Shown: positions 28,656-37,863, counted from the first letter of the stretch. The stretch is 64,000 nucleotides of DNA from Bacillus sp. cl95 (GCF_900115925.1 NZ_FOYF01000005.1:186001-250000); one strand, 5' to 3'. Numbers and translations are program-made. Notes: generated by a model from the letters alone, not told the origin.

Positions 28656-28739
28656 ACAGTCACAAATAGAATTGATGTTCACACAAATAAAGTTGCAATT
28701 TACACAAATAAACCATCACGTTACACAAATAGAGACGAA
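28656..28739. repeat. 21-bp-period array D (4 units) inside the ilv-leu operon
   Basis: Units at 28656, 28677, 28698 and 28719 carry GTCACAAATAGA, TTCACACAAATAAA, TTTACACAAATAAA and GTTACACAAATAGA in the same phase; flanking segments at 28635 and 28740 look like decayed units. The period is exactly 21. It lies in the 205-base gap between leuA and leuB, so it is transcribed with the operon. Confidence 0.8.
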
Positions 28740-28817
28740 AAGATAAACCGCATCAAACGCACATCTGCACAAAATATTTAATTCTACACCAAACACCTAA
28801 CTAAAGGAGGACTATTG

Positions 28818-29924
28818 ATGAAAAAGCATATCGTTTTACTGCCAGGAGACGGGATTGGGAAGGAAGTCGTGGAAGCGGCTAAAGATGTGCTGACAGCAGT
28901 CGCTGAGGAATGCCATCATTTTTTCTCCTTTGAAACGCATGCCGTTGGCGGGGCTGCCATCGACGAGCACGGCACCCCCCTTCCATCCACGACTGTAGCT
29001 GCCTGTCAGAAGGCTGATGCCGTTTTACTCGGAGCGGTTGGCGGTCCTAAATGGGATCAACTCCCTTCTCACCTTCGTCCAGAAAAAGGCTTGCTCGGCA
29101 TCCGAAAAGCGCTCGACTTATTTGCAAATTTAAGACCTGTCAAAGGGTTCAAGAATTTACTCCACGCCTCCCCATTAAAAGAAGAGATTGTGCAGGGCAG
29201 CGACCTTCTTATTGTAAGGGAACTTACTGGCGGGCTTTATTTTGGAACGCCGAGCCAACGCCATCAAGACGGCCAGTCCGTCATAGATACTTTATTCTAT
29301 ACAAGAAAAGAAATTGAAAGAATCGTAGATACTGCCTTTCAATATGCCCGACAGCGACGCAAACACCTTACCTCAGTTGATAAAGCCAATGTTCTGGAGT
29401 CTAGCAAGCTTTGGCGCGAGGTCGTTGAGGAAAAGAAGGCTCTTTATCCGGATGTGACAGTGGAGCATGTCCTTGTAGACGCAGCAGCAATGAAGTTGAT
29501 TACGAACCCGACCCATTTCGATGTCATCGTCACGGAGAATCTGTTCGGCGACATCTTAAGCGACGAAGCCTCCGTCTTAACCGGTTCGCTCGGCATGCTG
29601 CCCTCAGCAAGCTTAAGGCATGACGGGGTCGGATTATACGAGCCTGTCCATGGTTCAGCTCCTGATATTGCTGGTAAAGGAGTGGCCAATCCAATCGCCG
29701 CCATCCTATCCGCTGCTATGATGCTAAGACACTCGTTCAACATGGAAGAAGAAGCGAATTTAGTAGAAAATGCCGTTCAGTCTGTGCTTGATAACGGCTA
29801 TGCAACAGCAGATCTGCAGCTGCCAAAAAGCCGGCAAGTTGGAACTTCCCAAATGACGGATCTCATTATCGACCATATCAAATCCACAACTGCCTCAAAC
29901 TGCATCTTAAGCTGTTACGCCTAA
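28818..29924 (+). CDS. leuB: 3-Isopropylmalate dehydrogenase
   Basis: A 368-residue NAD-dependent oxidative decarboxylase of the isocitrate/isopropylmalate family. Motifs: LLPGDGIGKEVVEAA at the start, LLGAVGGPKWD, NLRPVKGF, the Mg-binding region NLFGDILSDEASVLTGSLGMLPSAS and HGSAPDIAGKGVANP. ATG 28818 is 7 bases from AAAGGAGG; the preceding TTG is too close. The last 14 residues (KSTTASNCILSCYA) extend past the usual end and look like an unconserved tail. Confidence 0.94.
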   Translation: MKKHIVLLPGDGIGKEVVEAAKDVLTAVAEECHHFFSFETHAVGGAAIDEHGTPLPSTTVAACQKADAVLLGAVGGPKWDQLPSHLRPEKGLLGIRKALDLFANLRPVKGFKNLLHASPLKEEIVQGSDLLIVRELTGGLYFGTPSQRHQDGQSVIDTLFYTRKEIERIVDTAFQYARQRRKHLTSVDKANVLESSKLWREVVEEKKALYPDVTVEHVLVDAAAMKLITNPTHFDVIVTENLFGDILSDEASVLTGSLGMLPSASLRHDGVGLYEPVHGSAPDIAGKGVANPIAAILSAAMMLRHSFNMEEEANLVENAVQSVLDNGYATADLQLPKSRQVGTSQMTDLIIDHIKSTTASNCILSCYA

Positions 29925-29966
29925 AATAAGCGAACCTACCTAACTCTAAAAAGGGGGAGATTGAGA

Positions 29967-31391
29967 TTGCCCAAACCTAAGACTCTATTAGAAAAAATTT
30001 GGGAGCAACACGTTGTGCATCAGGAAGAAGGAAAACCAGACCTGCTCTATATTGATTTGCATCTTGTTCACGAAGTCACCTCCCCTCAAGCTTTTGAGGG
30101 GTTAAGGATGAACGGCCGACAAGTCAGAAGACCTGAACTCACTTTTGCGACGATGGATCATAATATCCCAACGAAATTCCGAGAGATCATCCAGGATCCT
30201 GTCTCCAAAACACAAATTGAAACGCTAAGAGGTAACTGTCAGCAATTCGGCATTAAACTTGCCGACCTTCACCAACCCGAGAATGGAATCGTGCATGTCA
30301 TCGGGCCTGAGCTCGGGCTTACACAGCCTGGCAAAACGATCGTATGTGGCGACAGTCATACTTCTACGCACGGAGCTTTTGGTGCCTTAGCGTTTGGGAT
30401 TGGAACGAGCGAGGTTGAACATGTTCTTGCTACGCAAACACTGTGGCAAACCCGTCCAAAAACGCTCCATGTAAAAATGAATGGACAACTCGGACCTGGC
30501 GTAACGGCAAAAGACTTAATCCTTGCCATCATTGCCGAACACGGGGTTCGCTTTGGGACTGGATATGTCATTGAATTTACAGGCGAGGCCATCCGCTCTT
30601 GCTCCATGGATGAACGGATGACCATTTGCAATATGTCGATTGAAGCAGGGGCTAAAGCAGGCTTGATTGCACCCGATGAAACGACGTTTGCTTACTTAAA
30701 AGGCAAAAAGTATGTGCCTCAGGGTGAAAGCTTTGAAGAAGCGGTGATCCAATGGAAAAATCTCGTGACAGATGAAGGAGCTGTTTACGATCACGTCATC
30801 GAGGTCGATGCGGAGCGAGTTATTCCTCAGGTTACTTGGGGAACACATCCTGGTATGTGTATTCCCATCACCGGTCATGTCCCTGATCCGGCCAACGAGC
30901 CCAATCCATCGGTTCGTGAAGAAATGGAACGCGCCATCACTTATATGGGTCTGACAGCCGGACAGCCGATTTCATCTGTAAAAATAGAACATGTTTTTAT
31001 CGGCTCTTGCACAAATTCGCGACTTAGTGATTTGCGGAAGGCAGCAGCCACCATTCAAGGAAAAAACGTACATCCTGCCGTCAGAGCGCTTGTCGTTCCA
31101 GGGTCTTACCAGGTGAAACAAGCAGCGGAAGCCGAGGGGTTGGATCAAATTTTCAAGAACGCCGGATTCGAATGGCGTGAAGCAGGCTGCAGCATGTGCC
31201 TCGCCATGAATGATGACATCGTTCCAGCTGGCGAACGCTGCGCTTCCACTTCCAACCGAAATTTCGAAGGCCGCCAAGGTAACGGAGCCAGAACCCATCT
31301 TGTCAGTCCTGAAATGGCAGCAGCAGCCGCGATTGCCGGTCATTTTATCGATGTCCGTAAAATATCACAAAAACAGCCACTTTATTCTTAG
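29967..31391 (+). CDS. leuC: 3-Isopropylmalate dehydratase, large subunit
   Basis: A 474-residue aconitase-superfamily subunit binding a 4Fe-4S cluster. Segments [44 protein letters not shown] and [13 protein letters not shown] hold the three cluster cysteines. It works with LeuD to interconvert 2- and 3-isopropylmalate. Start TTG 29967 is 7 bases from AAGGGGGAG; an in-frame TTG at 29961 is almost on top of it and less likely. Confidence 0.95.
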   Translation: MPKPKTLLEKIWEQHVVHQEEGKPDLLYIDLHLVHEVTSPQAFEGLRMNGRQVRRPELTFATMDHNIPTKFREIIQDPVSKTQIETLRGNCQQFGIKLADLHQPENGIVHVIGPELGLTQPGKTIVCGDSHTSTHGAFGALAFGIGTSEVEHVLATQTLWQTRPKTLHVKMNGQLGPGVTAKDLILAIIAEHGVRFGTGYVIEFTGEAIRSCSMDERMTICNMSIEAGAKAGLIAPDETTFAYLKGKKYVPQGESFEEAVIQWKNLVTDEGAVYDHVIEVDAERVIPQVTWGTHPGMCIPITGHVPDPANEPNPSVREEMERAITYMGLTAGQPISSVKIEHVFIGSCTNSRLSDLRKAAATIQGKNVHPAVRALVVPGSYQVKQAAEAEGLDQIFKNAGFEWREAGCSMCLAMNDDIVPAGERCASTSNRNFEGRQGNGARTHLVSPEMAAAAAIAGHFIDVRKISQKQPLYS

Positions 31392-31406
31392 AAGGAGGAT
31401 TCGAAC

Positions 31407-32000
31407 ATGGAACCGCTCCGCAAGCATGATGGTCTCGTCTATCCCTTAAACCGCAGCAATGTGGATACCGATCAAATCATTCCGAAACAGTTTTTAAAAA
31501 GAATTGAGCGCTCAGGCTTCGGTCAATTCCTTTTTTATCATTGGCGATTTGATGATAACGGAGCATTGCGTAATGACTTTTCTTTGAACAGTCCTGTTTT
31601 TTCAGGTGCGTCGATCCTTATTGCCGGGGAAAACTTCGGCTGTGGATCATCGCGGGAACACGCCCCATGGTCGCTTGCCGACTATGGATTCCGCGTAATC
31701 ATTGCCCCAAGCTTTGCCGATATTTTTTATCAAAATTGCTTTAAAAACGGCCTTTTGCCAATCTGTCTCCAAGAAGAAACACAATTGCTGATGTGCAGGG
31801 CTGAATCAGGACAGTATCACCTTTCCATCAACCTCGAGGAGCAAACCATTACGGATGGTGAAGGTCTAAGAATAAAGTTCGATATTCCTCCCTACCCAAG
31901 GGAAATGCTTCTAAATGGCTTAGATGAAATTGGGGTAACGATGACTTATGAACAAAAAATTTCACAGTTTGAACAACAGCGAATGACTAGAGGAGCGTGA
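31407..32000 (+). CDS. leuD: 3-Isopropylmalate dehydratase, small subunit
   Basis: A 197-residue swivel-domain subunit. It shows NRSNVDTDQIIPKQFLKR near the N terminus and the substrate-binding loop GENFGCGSSREHAPWSLADYGF. Partner of LeuC. GAAGGAGG precedes its ATG. Its stop is followed within a few bases by the disturbed start region of ilvA. Confidence 0.95.
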   Translation: MEPLRKHDGLVYPLNRSNVDTDQIIPKQFLKRIERSGFGQFLFYHWRFDDNGALRNDFSLNSPVFSGASILIAGENFGCGSSREHAPWSLADYGFRVIIAPSFADIFYQNCFKNGLLPICLQEETQLLMCRAESGQYHLSINLEEQTITDGEGLRIKFDIPPYPREMLLNGLDEIGVTMTYEQKISQFEQQRMTRGA

Positions 32001-32043
32001 CACTTTTGGGAATTGTTTAACCGCAGAAAAAATCCATGATGCC

Positions 32044-32997
32044 ATGGAAAAACTGGCTTCAATCGCTTACCGTACACCATTGACTACTTCTTCGACCATT
32101 GATCGTTTCACCGGCAAGCAGGTTTATTTTAAAATGGAAAACATGCAAAAAACGGGGGCATTCAAAATTAGGGGTGCAAGTTATAAGCTAGCCCTTCTTT
32201 CAGGACAGGAAACGGAAAAAGGTATCATTGCCGCCTCTGCTGGCAACCATGCTCAAGGTGTCGCCCTTGCAGCCTCCAAACGCGGAATTCCAGTAAAGAT
32301 TTTCATGCCAGAAAATACCCCACTTGCCAAGATTGCCGCAACACGAAATTACGGAGCTGCAGTCGTTCTTTCTGGTAATAATTACGATGAAGCCTATGAA
32401 GCCGCCCTAACCGAACAAAAAACAACAAAGAGCACCTTTGTCCATCCCTTTGATGATTATGATGTGATGGCAGGTCAGTCCACGATTGCGGTGGAAATGC
32501 TAGAACAACAGCCGCTTATCGATACGTTGATTGTCCCCGTAGGTGGTGGCGGGCTAATTGGTGGAATTGCCGTGGCAGCCAAACTGGTGAAGCCGAATAT
32601 TAGGGTAATTGGGGTACAGGCAAAAGGTGCTTGCTCGATGTTCAATCACTTTTATCAAACTTCTGTTGGGAAACAAACCGAGGTCAACACCATCGCCGAA
32701 GGGATTGCCGTCAGGAAGCCAGGAACACTGACATCGAGTATCATCCATCAATACGTCGATGAGATGCTTACCGTCAGTGACCACGAAATTGCTGCCGCAA
32801 TGGTTTATATGCTCGAGCGTAAAAAGATGCTGCTTGAAGGGGCTGGCGCTGCTGCTTTTGCTGCCTTGCTCACACACGGTCGAAACATCCTTAGCCAACA
32901 TTGTGGTGTGATCGTAAGTGGAGGCAATCTTGATATCTCTAAGATTGCTCAAATCCAGCATCTAGCCAGACAAAATTTCCTCTCCTATTTGGCGTAA
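32044..32997 (+). CDS. ilvA: Threonine dehydratase, short form without regulatory domain (start region disturbed)
   Basis: A PLP fold-II enzyme converting threonine to 2-ketobutyrate for isoleucine. PLP lysine lies in TGAFKIRGASYK, the glycine loop is VPVGGGGLIGG. At 317 residues it stops where the catalytic domain stops; the C-terminal ACT-like regulatory part of biosynthetic IlvA is absent. Homology seems to begin earlier: in the same frame, codons 32023-32043 read AEKIHDA but contain no start codon. A TTG at 32006 with AGGAG upstream reads MGIV then stop; one extra T after 32017 would join it in frame. Either translation starts at ATG 32044 or a base is missing. Confidence 0.85.
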   Translation: MEKLASIAYRTPLTTSSTIDRFTGKQVYFKMENMQKTGAFKIRGASYKLALLSGQETEKGIIAASAGNHAQGVALAASKRGIPVKIFMPENTPLAKIAATRNYGAAVVLSGNNYDEAYEAALTEQKTTKSTFVHPFDDYDVMAGQSTIAVEMLEQQPLIDTLIVPVGGGGLIGGIAVAAKLVKPNIRVIGVQAKGACSMFNHFYQTSVGKQTEVNTIAEGIAVRKPGTLTSSIIHQYVDEMLTVSDHEIAAAMVYMLERKKMLLEGAGAAAFAALLTHGRNILSQHCGVIVSGGNLDISKIAQIQHLARQNFLSYLA

Positions 32998-33012
32998 AGT
33001 AGAAGTCAAACA

Positions 33013-33036
33013 AAGGCCCCCATTTTTGGGGGCCTT
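33013..33036. terminator. Hairpin between ilvA and DUF1761 gene
   Basis: AAGGCCCCC and GGGGGCCTT around ATTTTT, very stable but without a long T run in either direction. It separates convergent genes and may end the ilv-leu transcript. Confidence 0.6.
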
Positions 33037-33048
33037 GCAAAACAACCT

Positions 33049-33456
33049 TTATTGCCACAATCCGTGAAGGATACCTAACACAGTAAAAATGATCAAATGA
33101 TCACCAATCGCGATGAAAAATACTTTCTTATTTGTTAAACCAAAGAGGGTATTTTTTAAATACGCCAAAGATACAAAAAGACCAATTAATAGTCCAACTG
33201 TTAAACCAGAAAGCACTCCATCCGCTCCTGTTAAGTGAACCACTACCGCCATAAGAAGCGAACTTAACATCGCTACAAGTGCAGATCCAACGTAGCTAAG
33301 CGTGTTGTTTGTGCCTTCATTGAATTCGACTTTGTTTAGCTCTACCCACTTATTTCCGAACAAGATCGGTGAAAAATATATTGCTCCAAACCCCATATAA
33401 ATGATTCCACCCACAAGTACAGCTAAGTAATTTAGTTCATTCAATTGAAAATCCAC
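33049..33456 (-). CDS. DUF1761 family membrane protein
   Basis: A 135-residue protein with four hydrophobic segments and the DUF1761 opening (NYLAVLVGGIIYMGFGAIYFSPILFG). The family has no known function. Start is GTG with AGGAG 8 bases upstream. It lies directly downstream of the AraC-type gene on the same strand (24-base gap), so they may be co-transcribed. Confidence 0.8.
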   Translation of the reverse strand: MDFQLNELNYLAVLVGGIIYMGFGAIYFSPILFGNKWVELNKVEFNEGTNNTLSYVGSALVAMLSSLLMAVVVHLTGADGVLSGLTVGLLIGLFVSLAYLKNTLFGLTNKKVFFIAIGDHLIIFTVLGILHGLWQ

Positions 33457-33480
33457 CTGACATTCTCCTTTTACTTTCTA

Positions 33481-34416
33481 TTATTTTGGTTCAATTTCTA
33501 AAGCAATTGCCGAAATAAAACATTCAAGATCCATCGTATCTTGCTTTGTTTCGATTTTCACAAATTCAATAGGGTTGCCTAGATATCTGTATCCGCTGCG
33601 AGGCAGCCAAAAACTGTACAACTCGGAATAGGATTCAATAAGTAAACTTCTTTCCTTATATTCAACCGGATTTTCAAACTCATACAACACATACTTGCCA
33701 CCTTTGAAGAAGGTTACATCGGCATGATCTTCATTCACCAGTTCGGCTGGAATGCTCACACAGCAGTCATATCTACATTTTTCCGGAGGTGTCAAATAAG
33801 GGTTGTTCTGTGGAATTCCGATGAAGGATGTTTGATCCGTCAAGAAATCTCTTGCATTTGCCCATCGATAAATACTTTCCCAACTATTGTTGATTTCCTG
33901 TGAATAAGCTCCAAAGCGTTTCGTAAATACCATATGCCTTTCTTCTAACATCACCGTTTTGATCCTGGTCAGATCTAACCACTGAAACTCAGTATAAGGT
34001 TTGTTCATATCTAATTCTTCCAATTTACTGCTATCAACTTTAGATTTCTTGCTATGTAGATAAGGGCGAGGGAAAATTTCTAAATATGCACCCTCTCTCC
34101 AAGCTTTTGGGCTATGGTGATAATACTCTGTAAAGGCTGAAGTGAAGTAGGATAACGAGGAAAATCCACAGTTCATCGCTACTTCTGTAATCGGTGTATG
34201 TGGTTCATAAATGAGTGAATGGGCCGCTTTCTCCATCCTGATTCTTTTCACATAATCCGCTGGTGTCTCTCCCATCATTTCGTTAAACAATCTGTGAAAA
34301 TGAAAGTCTGAGTATGAAGATATTTTTGCCAGTTCTTTCAATGAAAGTTTCTCATCTAGATTCTGATCTATATGTTGGAGCACTTTCATAATTCGCTTTC
34401 GTTGATCTTGTTCCAT
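33481..34416 (-). CDS. AraC family regulator with GyrI-like effector domain
   Basis: A 311-residue regulator with the DNA-binding domain first: two helix-turn-helix units at about residues 8-110 (LSLKELAKISSYSDFHFHRLFNEMMGETPADYVKRIRMEKAA and the second recognition region NCGFSSLSYFTSAF), then a GyrI/SOUL-like small-molecule domain (residues about 145-311). This ROB/BmrR-like layout often senses cationic drugs. The ATG has AAAGGGG a little far upstream. Targets unknown; the following membrane gene is a candidate. Confidence 0.85.
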   Translation of the reverse strand: MEQDQRKRIMKVLQHIDQNLDEKLSLKELAKISSYSDFHFHRLFNEMMGETPADYVKRIRMEKAAHSLIYEPHTPITEVAMNCGFSSLSYFTSAFTEYYHHSPKAWREGAYLEIFPRPYLHSKKSKVDSSKLEELDMNKPYTEFQWLDLTRIKTVMLEERHMVFTKRFGAYSQEINNSWESIYRWANARDFLTDQTSFIGIPQNNPYLTPPEKCRYDCCVSIPAELVNEDHADVTFFKGGKYVLYEFENPVEYKERSLLIESYSELYSFWLPRSGYRYLGNPIEFVKIETKQDTMDLECFISAIALEIEPK

Positions 34417-34463
34417 GATAATGAGACATTCCCCTTTAATCGTACTCTTGGTATACCGTCTGT

Positions 34464-35036
34464 TTATTTCTTGCCTAATTCATCAATAAGTCTTTCCGCC
34501 ACTTTCCGGTACGAATTGCTGATATTAACAAGTGATGTAATTAATAAGAGTTGCTCCATATACTTCGATTCATTTTTGCTACTCATTTCTTCCTTTACTT
34601 CCGTTACTCTCAAGTCCAGTTCATCTTTAAATCGTTTCTCATTGTTTCCAACAATTTGGAGATAGCTTTCATAAAAAGCTTCTAGATTGGCGTTACCTCC
34701 TTCAGCACGATCGTTTAGTTCCCCTAAGGCTGTTTTGATATCGTTAATGGATAGTGAACCTTTCAATTGATAAATCAAAGCAATCAATAATATATGTTCC
34801 TTGGAGTATTTCTTCTTTTTGATTGGAAAGAACAATTTCCCTTTTGCATAATTATTGATCATTGTCTTGGTCATGACCTTTTCTTCATCACTTCGCTTCG
34901 ATTCTGCAAATTTATTTTCAAACAATTGAATGACTTGATCCATGTATAAATCTATATTCGGAATATCTTCTATCGTAATCTGTTTATCAAGATTTAGATT
35001 ACGTAATATCTTGTTCAAATTCTCCACTTTCGTCAC
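34464..35036 (-). CDS. DUF1836 domain protein
   Basis: A 190-residue protein whose centre (MTKTMINNYAKGKLFFPIKKKKYSKEHILLI) is characteristic of DUF1836, a family with a MerR-like winged-helix appearance. It begins at GTG with a poor ribosome site. It is divergent from a hemolysin III gene, a pairing I have seen in other bacilli, and the shared 129-base region has an inverted repeat, so it may regulate that gene. Function is unproven. Confidence 0.75.
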   Translation of the reverse strand: MTKVENLNKILRNLNLDKQITIEDIPNIDLYMDQVIQLFENKFAESKRSDEEKVMTKTMINNYAKGKLFFPIKKKKYSKEHILLIALIYQLKGSLSINDIKTALGELNDRAEGGNANLEAFYESYLQIVGNNEKRFKDELDLRVTEVKEEMSSKNESKYMEQLLLITSLVNISNSYRKVAERLIDELGKK

Positions 35037-35090
35037 ACCCGCTCTATTTTATAACATTTATTATACCTTACAAAGAGTGTTATATAAATA

Positions 35091-35141
35091 TTGACTACAT
35101 AATATAATAGTAATATCATTATAAGTAGTTATTAAAACTAC
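35091..35141 (+). promoter_or_regulatory. Promoter and inverted repeat before hemolysin III gene
   Basis: TTGACT (35091-35096) and TATCAT (35114-35119) are 17 bases apart. Just after the -10, GTAGTT-ATTAA-AACTAC (35125-35141) is a perfect 6-base-arm inverted repeat in an operator position. A facing TATAAT (35065-35060, minus strand) could serve the DUF1836 gene. Confidence 0.6.
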
Positions 35142-35165
35142 ATAACAACACAAGGAGGTTGTAAA

Positions 35166-35813
35166 ATGAACACATATATTCGCGAACCCATTAATGGACT
35201 AACACATTTAGCCGGAGCTTTTCTTTCATTTATAGGATTGCTTGCCATGGTCATAAAAGCTTCACTCACAACAGGAACAGGCATCGCCATCACGGCTGTC
35301 ACTATTTTTGGAATCAGTATGATTCTCCTTTACAGTGCATCTGCTACTTACCATATGGTAATAGCAAAGGACCATGTCATTTCCTTTCTAAGACGGATAG
35401 ACCATTCGATGATTTATATTTTGATAGCCGGTTCTTACACACCTTTTTGTTTAATTAGCTTAAATGGTGTTACAGGATGGACGATGTTTACGATTATCAC
35501 GGTGGTTGCAGTATGTGGCGTTACTTTTAAAATGGTTTGGTTTAACTGTCCCCGTTGGCTTTCAACACTTCTTTACATCGCAATGGGCTGGATGGTGATT
35601 GCGGTCGTTTCCCCACTTTCAGCAAGTTTGAGTGGAGCTGGAGTTTTCTTATTAGTTTTTGGCGGAATCCTTTATACGATAGGCGGAGTGATTTATGCGC
35701 TCAAGCCAGCATTCCTCGAGTCTAAATACATGGGATTTCACGAGATCTTTCATATTTTCATCTTACTTGGAAGCCTGGCACATTTCCTGAGCGTTTATCT
35801 CTATGTTCTATAA
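35166..35813 (+). CDS. Hemolysin III family (PAQR-like) membrane protein
   Basis: A 215-residue protein with seven hydrophobic helices and the family signatures EPINGLTHLAGAFLS at the N terminus, SATYHM and IDHSMIYILIAGSYTP with the conserved His/Asp, and GFHEIFHIFILLGSLAHF near the end. The histidines and aspartate form the zinc site of PAQR-like hydrolases. In Bacillus the real role is unclear; haemolysis was seen on over-expression of one homologue. AAGGAGG precedes the ATG. Confidence 0.88.
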   Translation: MNTYIREPINGLTHLAGAFLSFIGLLAMVIKASLTTGTGIAITAVTIFGISMILLYSASATYHMVIAKDHVISFLRRIDHSMIYILIAGSYTPFCLISLNGVTGWTMFTIITVVAVCGVTFKMVWFNCPRWLSTLLYIAMGWMVIAVVSPLSASLSGAGVFLLVFGGILYTIGGVIYALKPAFLESKYMGFHEIFHIFILLGSLAHFLSVYLYVL

Positions 35814-35824
35814 GAAGTTAAAGA

Positions 35825-35862
35825 AAGGGTGACCTCATTTTATTTTTGAGGACACCCTTTTC
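35825..35862. terminator. Bidirectional terminator after hemolysin III gene
   Basis: AAAGGGTGACCTCA pairs with TGAGGACACCCTTT (one mismatch); T-rich on both strands. It also ends the hydrolase gene on the minus strand. Confidence 0.82.
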
Positions 35863-35870
35863 TAATAATA

Positions 35871-36956
35871 TTACTTCCACCACATAGTAGAAGGATATGT
35901 TTGATTTCCAATGTTGATTATTTCTCCAATCCTAGGAGTAGAAACAGAAACGCCTCTTTGCTCAGCTGCCTTCTTTACCCTTTCAACCGGATCCGTCCAA
36001 TCGTGGAGAGCAAGCGTGAATGCCCCCCAATGGATGGGAATGAGCCATTTCCCCTTTACATCAAGATGGGCCTGTACTGTTTCTTCCGGCATCATATGAA
36101 TGGTCGACCATCGTTCATCGTACTGGCCACATTCCATTAATGCGATGTCAAAAGGTCCATATTTTTCGCCAATCTCCTTAAAATGCGGTCCATAACCACT
36201 ATCTCCACTGAAATAAATCTTCGCTTGCTTCCCCGAGATCACCCATGAACACCATAAGGTTGAATTGCGACCCGTAAGACCTCTCCCTGAAAAGTGCCTC
36301 GCAGGCGTACAAACCAGATGCAATCCCACAAACTCCAATTCATTCCACCAATTATGTTCTTGAATTCTTTCCGGTTCGACTCCCCATCTTTGGAGATGGC
36401 TACCGACCCCAAGCGGCACAATAAATCTTCCTACTTTATCCTTTAATTTCTTTATGGATCCATAATCCAAATGATCGTAATGATCATGTGAAAATAAAAC
36501 TGCATCAATCCATGGAAGTTCTTCGATTTCCACTGGAAGTACTCCGCTATAGCGCTTACCTCCGACAATAGGGACGGGGGAAGGCACGCTTCCGAACATC
36601 GGGTCGAGCAACAACGTTTTCCCATCCAACTCCAGCATGAAAGCTGAGTGCCCGAACCACATGACTTTTGCATGTTTGTCCGATTTCCAGTTCGGCCTTT
36701 CCGTTTTCAGTAGATCTTTCGGCTTACGATTGGGACTGGTTTTCACAAAGTCCTTCATGATTTTCATGTTTTCCGTGAAACTCATATTCATGTCCGTATC
36801 TATCTGATTCAAGAACCTCCCTTTAGAATAATTCGAAGCGTTTTCGTACTCTAGTCGCTTTGCCTGAGTAACCTTCCCTCCGAACGCTGGATAAAATTTG
36901 AGAAACAAAATGATGACCACAAAACCACTTAATAAAATAACTAGCAATATGCCCAT
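35871..36956 (-). CDS. Metallo-beta-lactamase-fold hydrolase, NAPE-PLD/RomA-like
   Basis: A 361-residue protein with an N-terminal membrane anchor (residues 2-22) and a metallo-beta-lactamase domain: zinc motif HDHYDH at 157-162 in LFSHDHYDHLDYGSI, further ligands in TPARHFSGRG, YFSGDSGYG and PIHWGAFTLALHDW. The arrangement matches the NAPE-PLD-like group that also includes outer-membrane protein RomA. Natural substrate is unknown; phospholipid-like phosphodiesters are the family expectation. Single gene. Confidence 0.85.
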   Translation of the reverse strand: MGILLVILLSGFVVIILFLKFYPAFGGKVTQAKRLEYENASNYSKGRFLNQIDTDMNMSFTENMKIMKDFVKTSPNRKPKDLLKTERPNWKSDKHAKVMWFGHSAFMLELDGKTLLLDPMFGSVPSPVPIVGGKRYSGVLPVEIEELPWIDAVLFSHDHYDHLDYGSIKKLKDKVGRFIVPLGVGSHLQRWGVEPERIQEHNWWNELEFVGLHLVCTPARHFSGRGLTGRNSTLWCSWVISGKQAKIYFSGDSGYGPHFKEIGEKYGPFDIALMECGQYDERWSTIHMMPEETVQAHLDVKGKWLIPIHWGAFTLALHDWTDPVERVKKAAEQRGVSVSTPRIGEIINIGNQTYPSTMWWK

Positions 36957-37103
36957 AAACGAGATCCCTCAATGTTTTTATTTTTATTATACAGTCAATA
37001 TACCTTTCCTCACAAAGTGGGGCCTCGCGCCTTACATGGACAGTCACACAATAATGAAAAATTAATATTTTAATACGTATAACCTTGGAAGGAGTTTGTG
37101 TGT

Positions 37104-37856
37104 GTGACTGAATTGTATAGATCCACTTGGCTAAGTGAAAATAAACCTGTTTTACCAGCATGGCAAAGTCGGGCCTACGATCATTTCACTGAAATGCTAT
37201 CTAACAAAGAAATTCAATACCCATGCATTCCGGCACAATTAAGTTTCTCTTCCGATCAACTCCGCTTTGGTTTTGTGGGAGATCCGACACAAAGGCAGAG
37301 CTCAAAGGAGTTAGCTGGGCTCCTAAAGAAGTATGGAGCTATTTCCCGTGAAACCGGCAAATTCGCTTCATTTGTCGTCTTTTTTGACACATCGGAAAAG
37401 ATAAAAGAGGATTTTAATGTGGAGAATTATAGACAGTTGTTTTGGTCCATTTTAAATATATTAAGCGAAGAAGATTCCGTTCAGTGGCCTGAACATATTT
37501 CCCAAAACCCATCAGATCCAAGGTGGGAATTTTGTTTTGATGGCGAACCCTATTTCTGTTTTTGCGCAACCCCTGCTCATCACCTTCGAAAAAGCCGGCA
37601 CTTCCCTTGTTTCCTCATCACCTTTCAGCCCCGTTGGGTATTTGAAGAAATCAATGACGGCACTCCACTTGGGCGGAATCTTAAAAAAGCAATTCGAAGT
37701 CGCTTAGAAGCTTACGACGAAACGGGCATCCATCCATCATTAAAATGGTACGGGCAAAGCGATAATTTAGAATGGAAACAGTATTTTCTACCAGATGATA
37801 ACAGCATTCCATCAAAATGCCCTTTCTCACAAATGAGAAAACTTTTTATAAAGTGA
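37104..37856 (+). CDS. YqcI/YcgG family protein
   Basis: A 250-residue cytosolic protein of the YqcI/YcgG family. Typical are YPCIPAQLSFSSDQLRFGFVGDP near the N terminus, FASFVVFFD, the SDPRWEFCFDGEPYFCFCATPAH segment and FLITFQPRWVFEEIN, ending with CPFS. The cysteine in YPCI and the Cys-rich middle suggest a redox or haem role, which is only a guess. GTG 37104 is 9 bases from GGAAGGAG and preferred over the GTG at 37098. Confidence 0.82.
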   Translation: MTELYRSTWLSENKPVLPAWQSRAYDHFTEMLSNKEIQYPCIPAQLSFSSDQLRFGFVGDPTQRQSSKELAGLLKKYGAISRETGKFASFVVFFDTSEKIKEDFNVENYRQLFWSILNILSEEDSVQWPEHISQNPSDPRWEFCFDGEPYFCFCATPAHHLRKSRHFPCFLITFQPRWVFEEINDGTPLGRNLKKAIRSRLEAYDETGIHPSLKWYGQSDNLEWKQYFLPDDNSIPSKCPFSQMRKLFIK

Positions 37857-37863
37857 CCAATCC

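Noticed and set aside
29444-29743. Antisense 99-codon frame over leuB
   Set aside because: Shadow of the coding strand in a typical enzyme gene.
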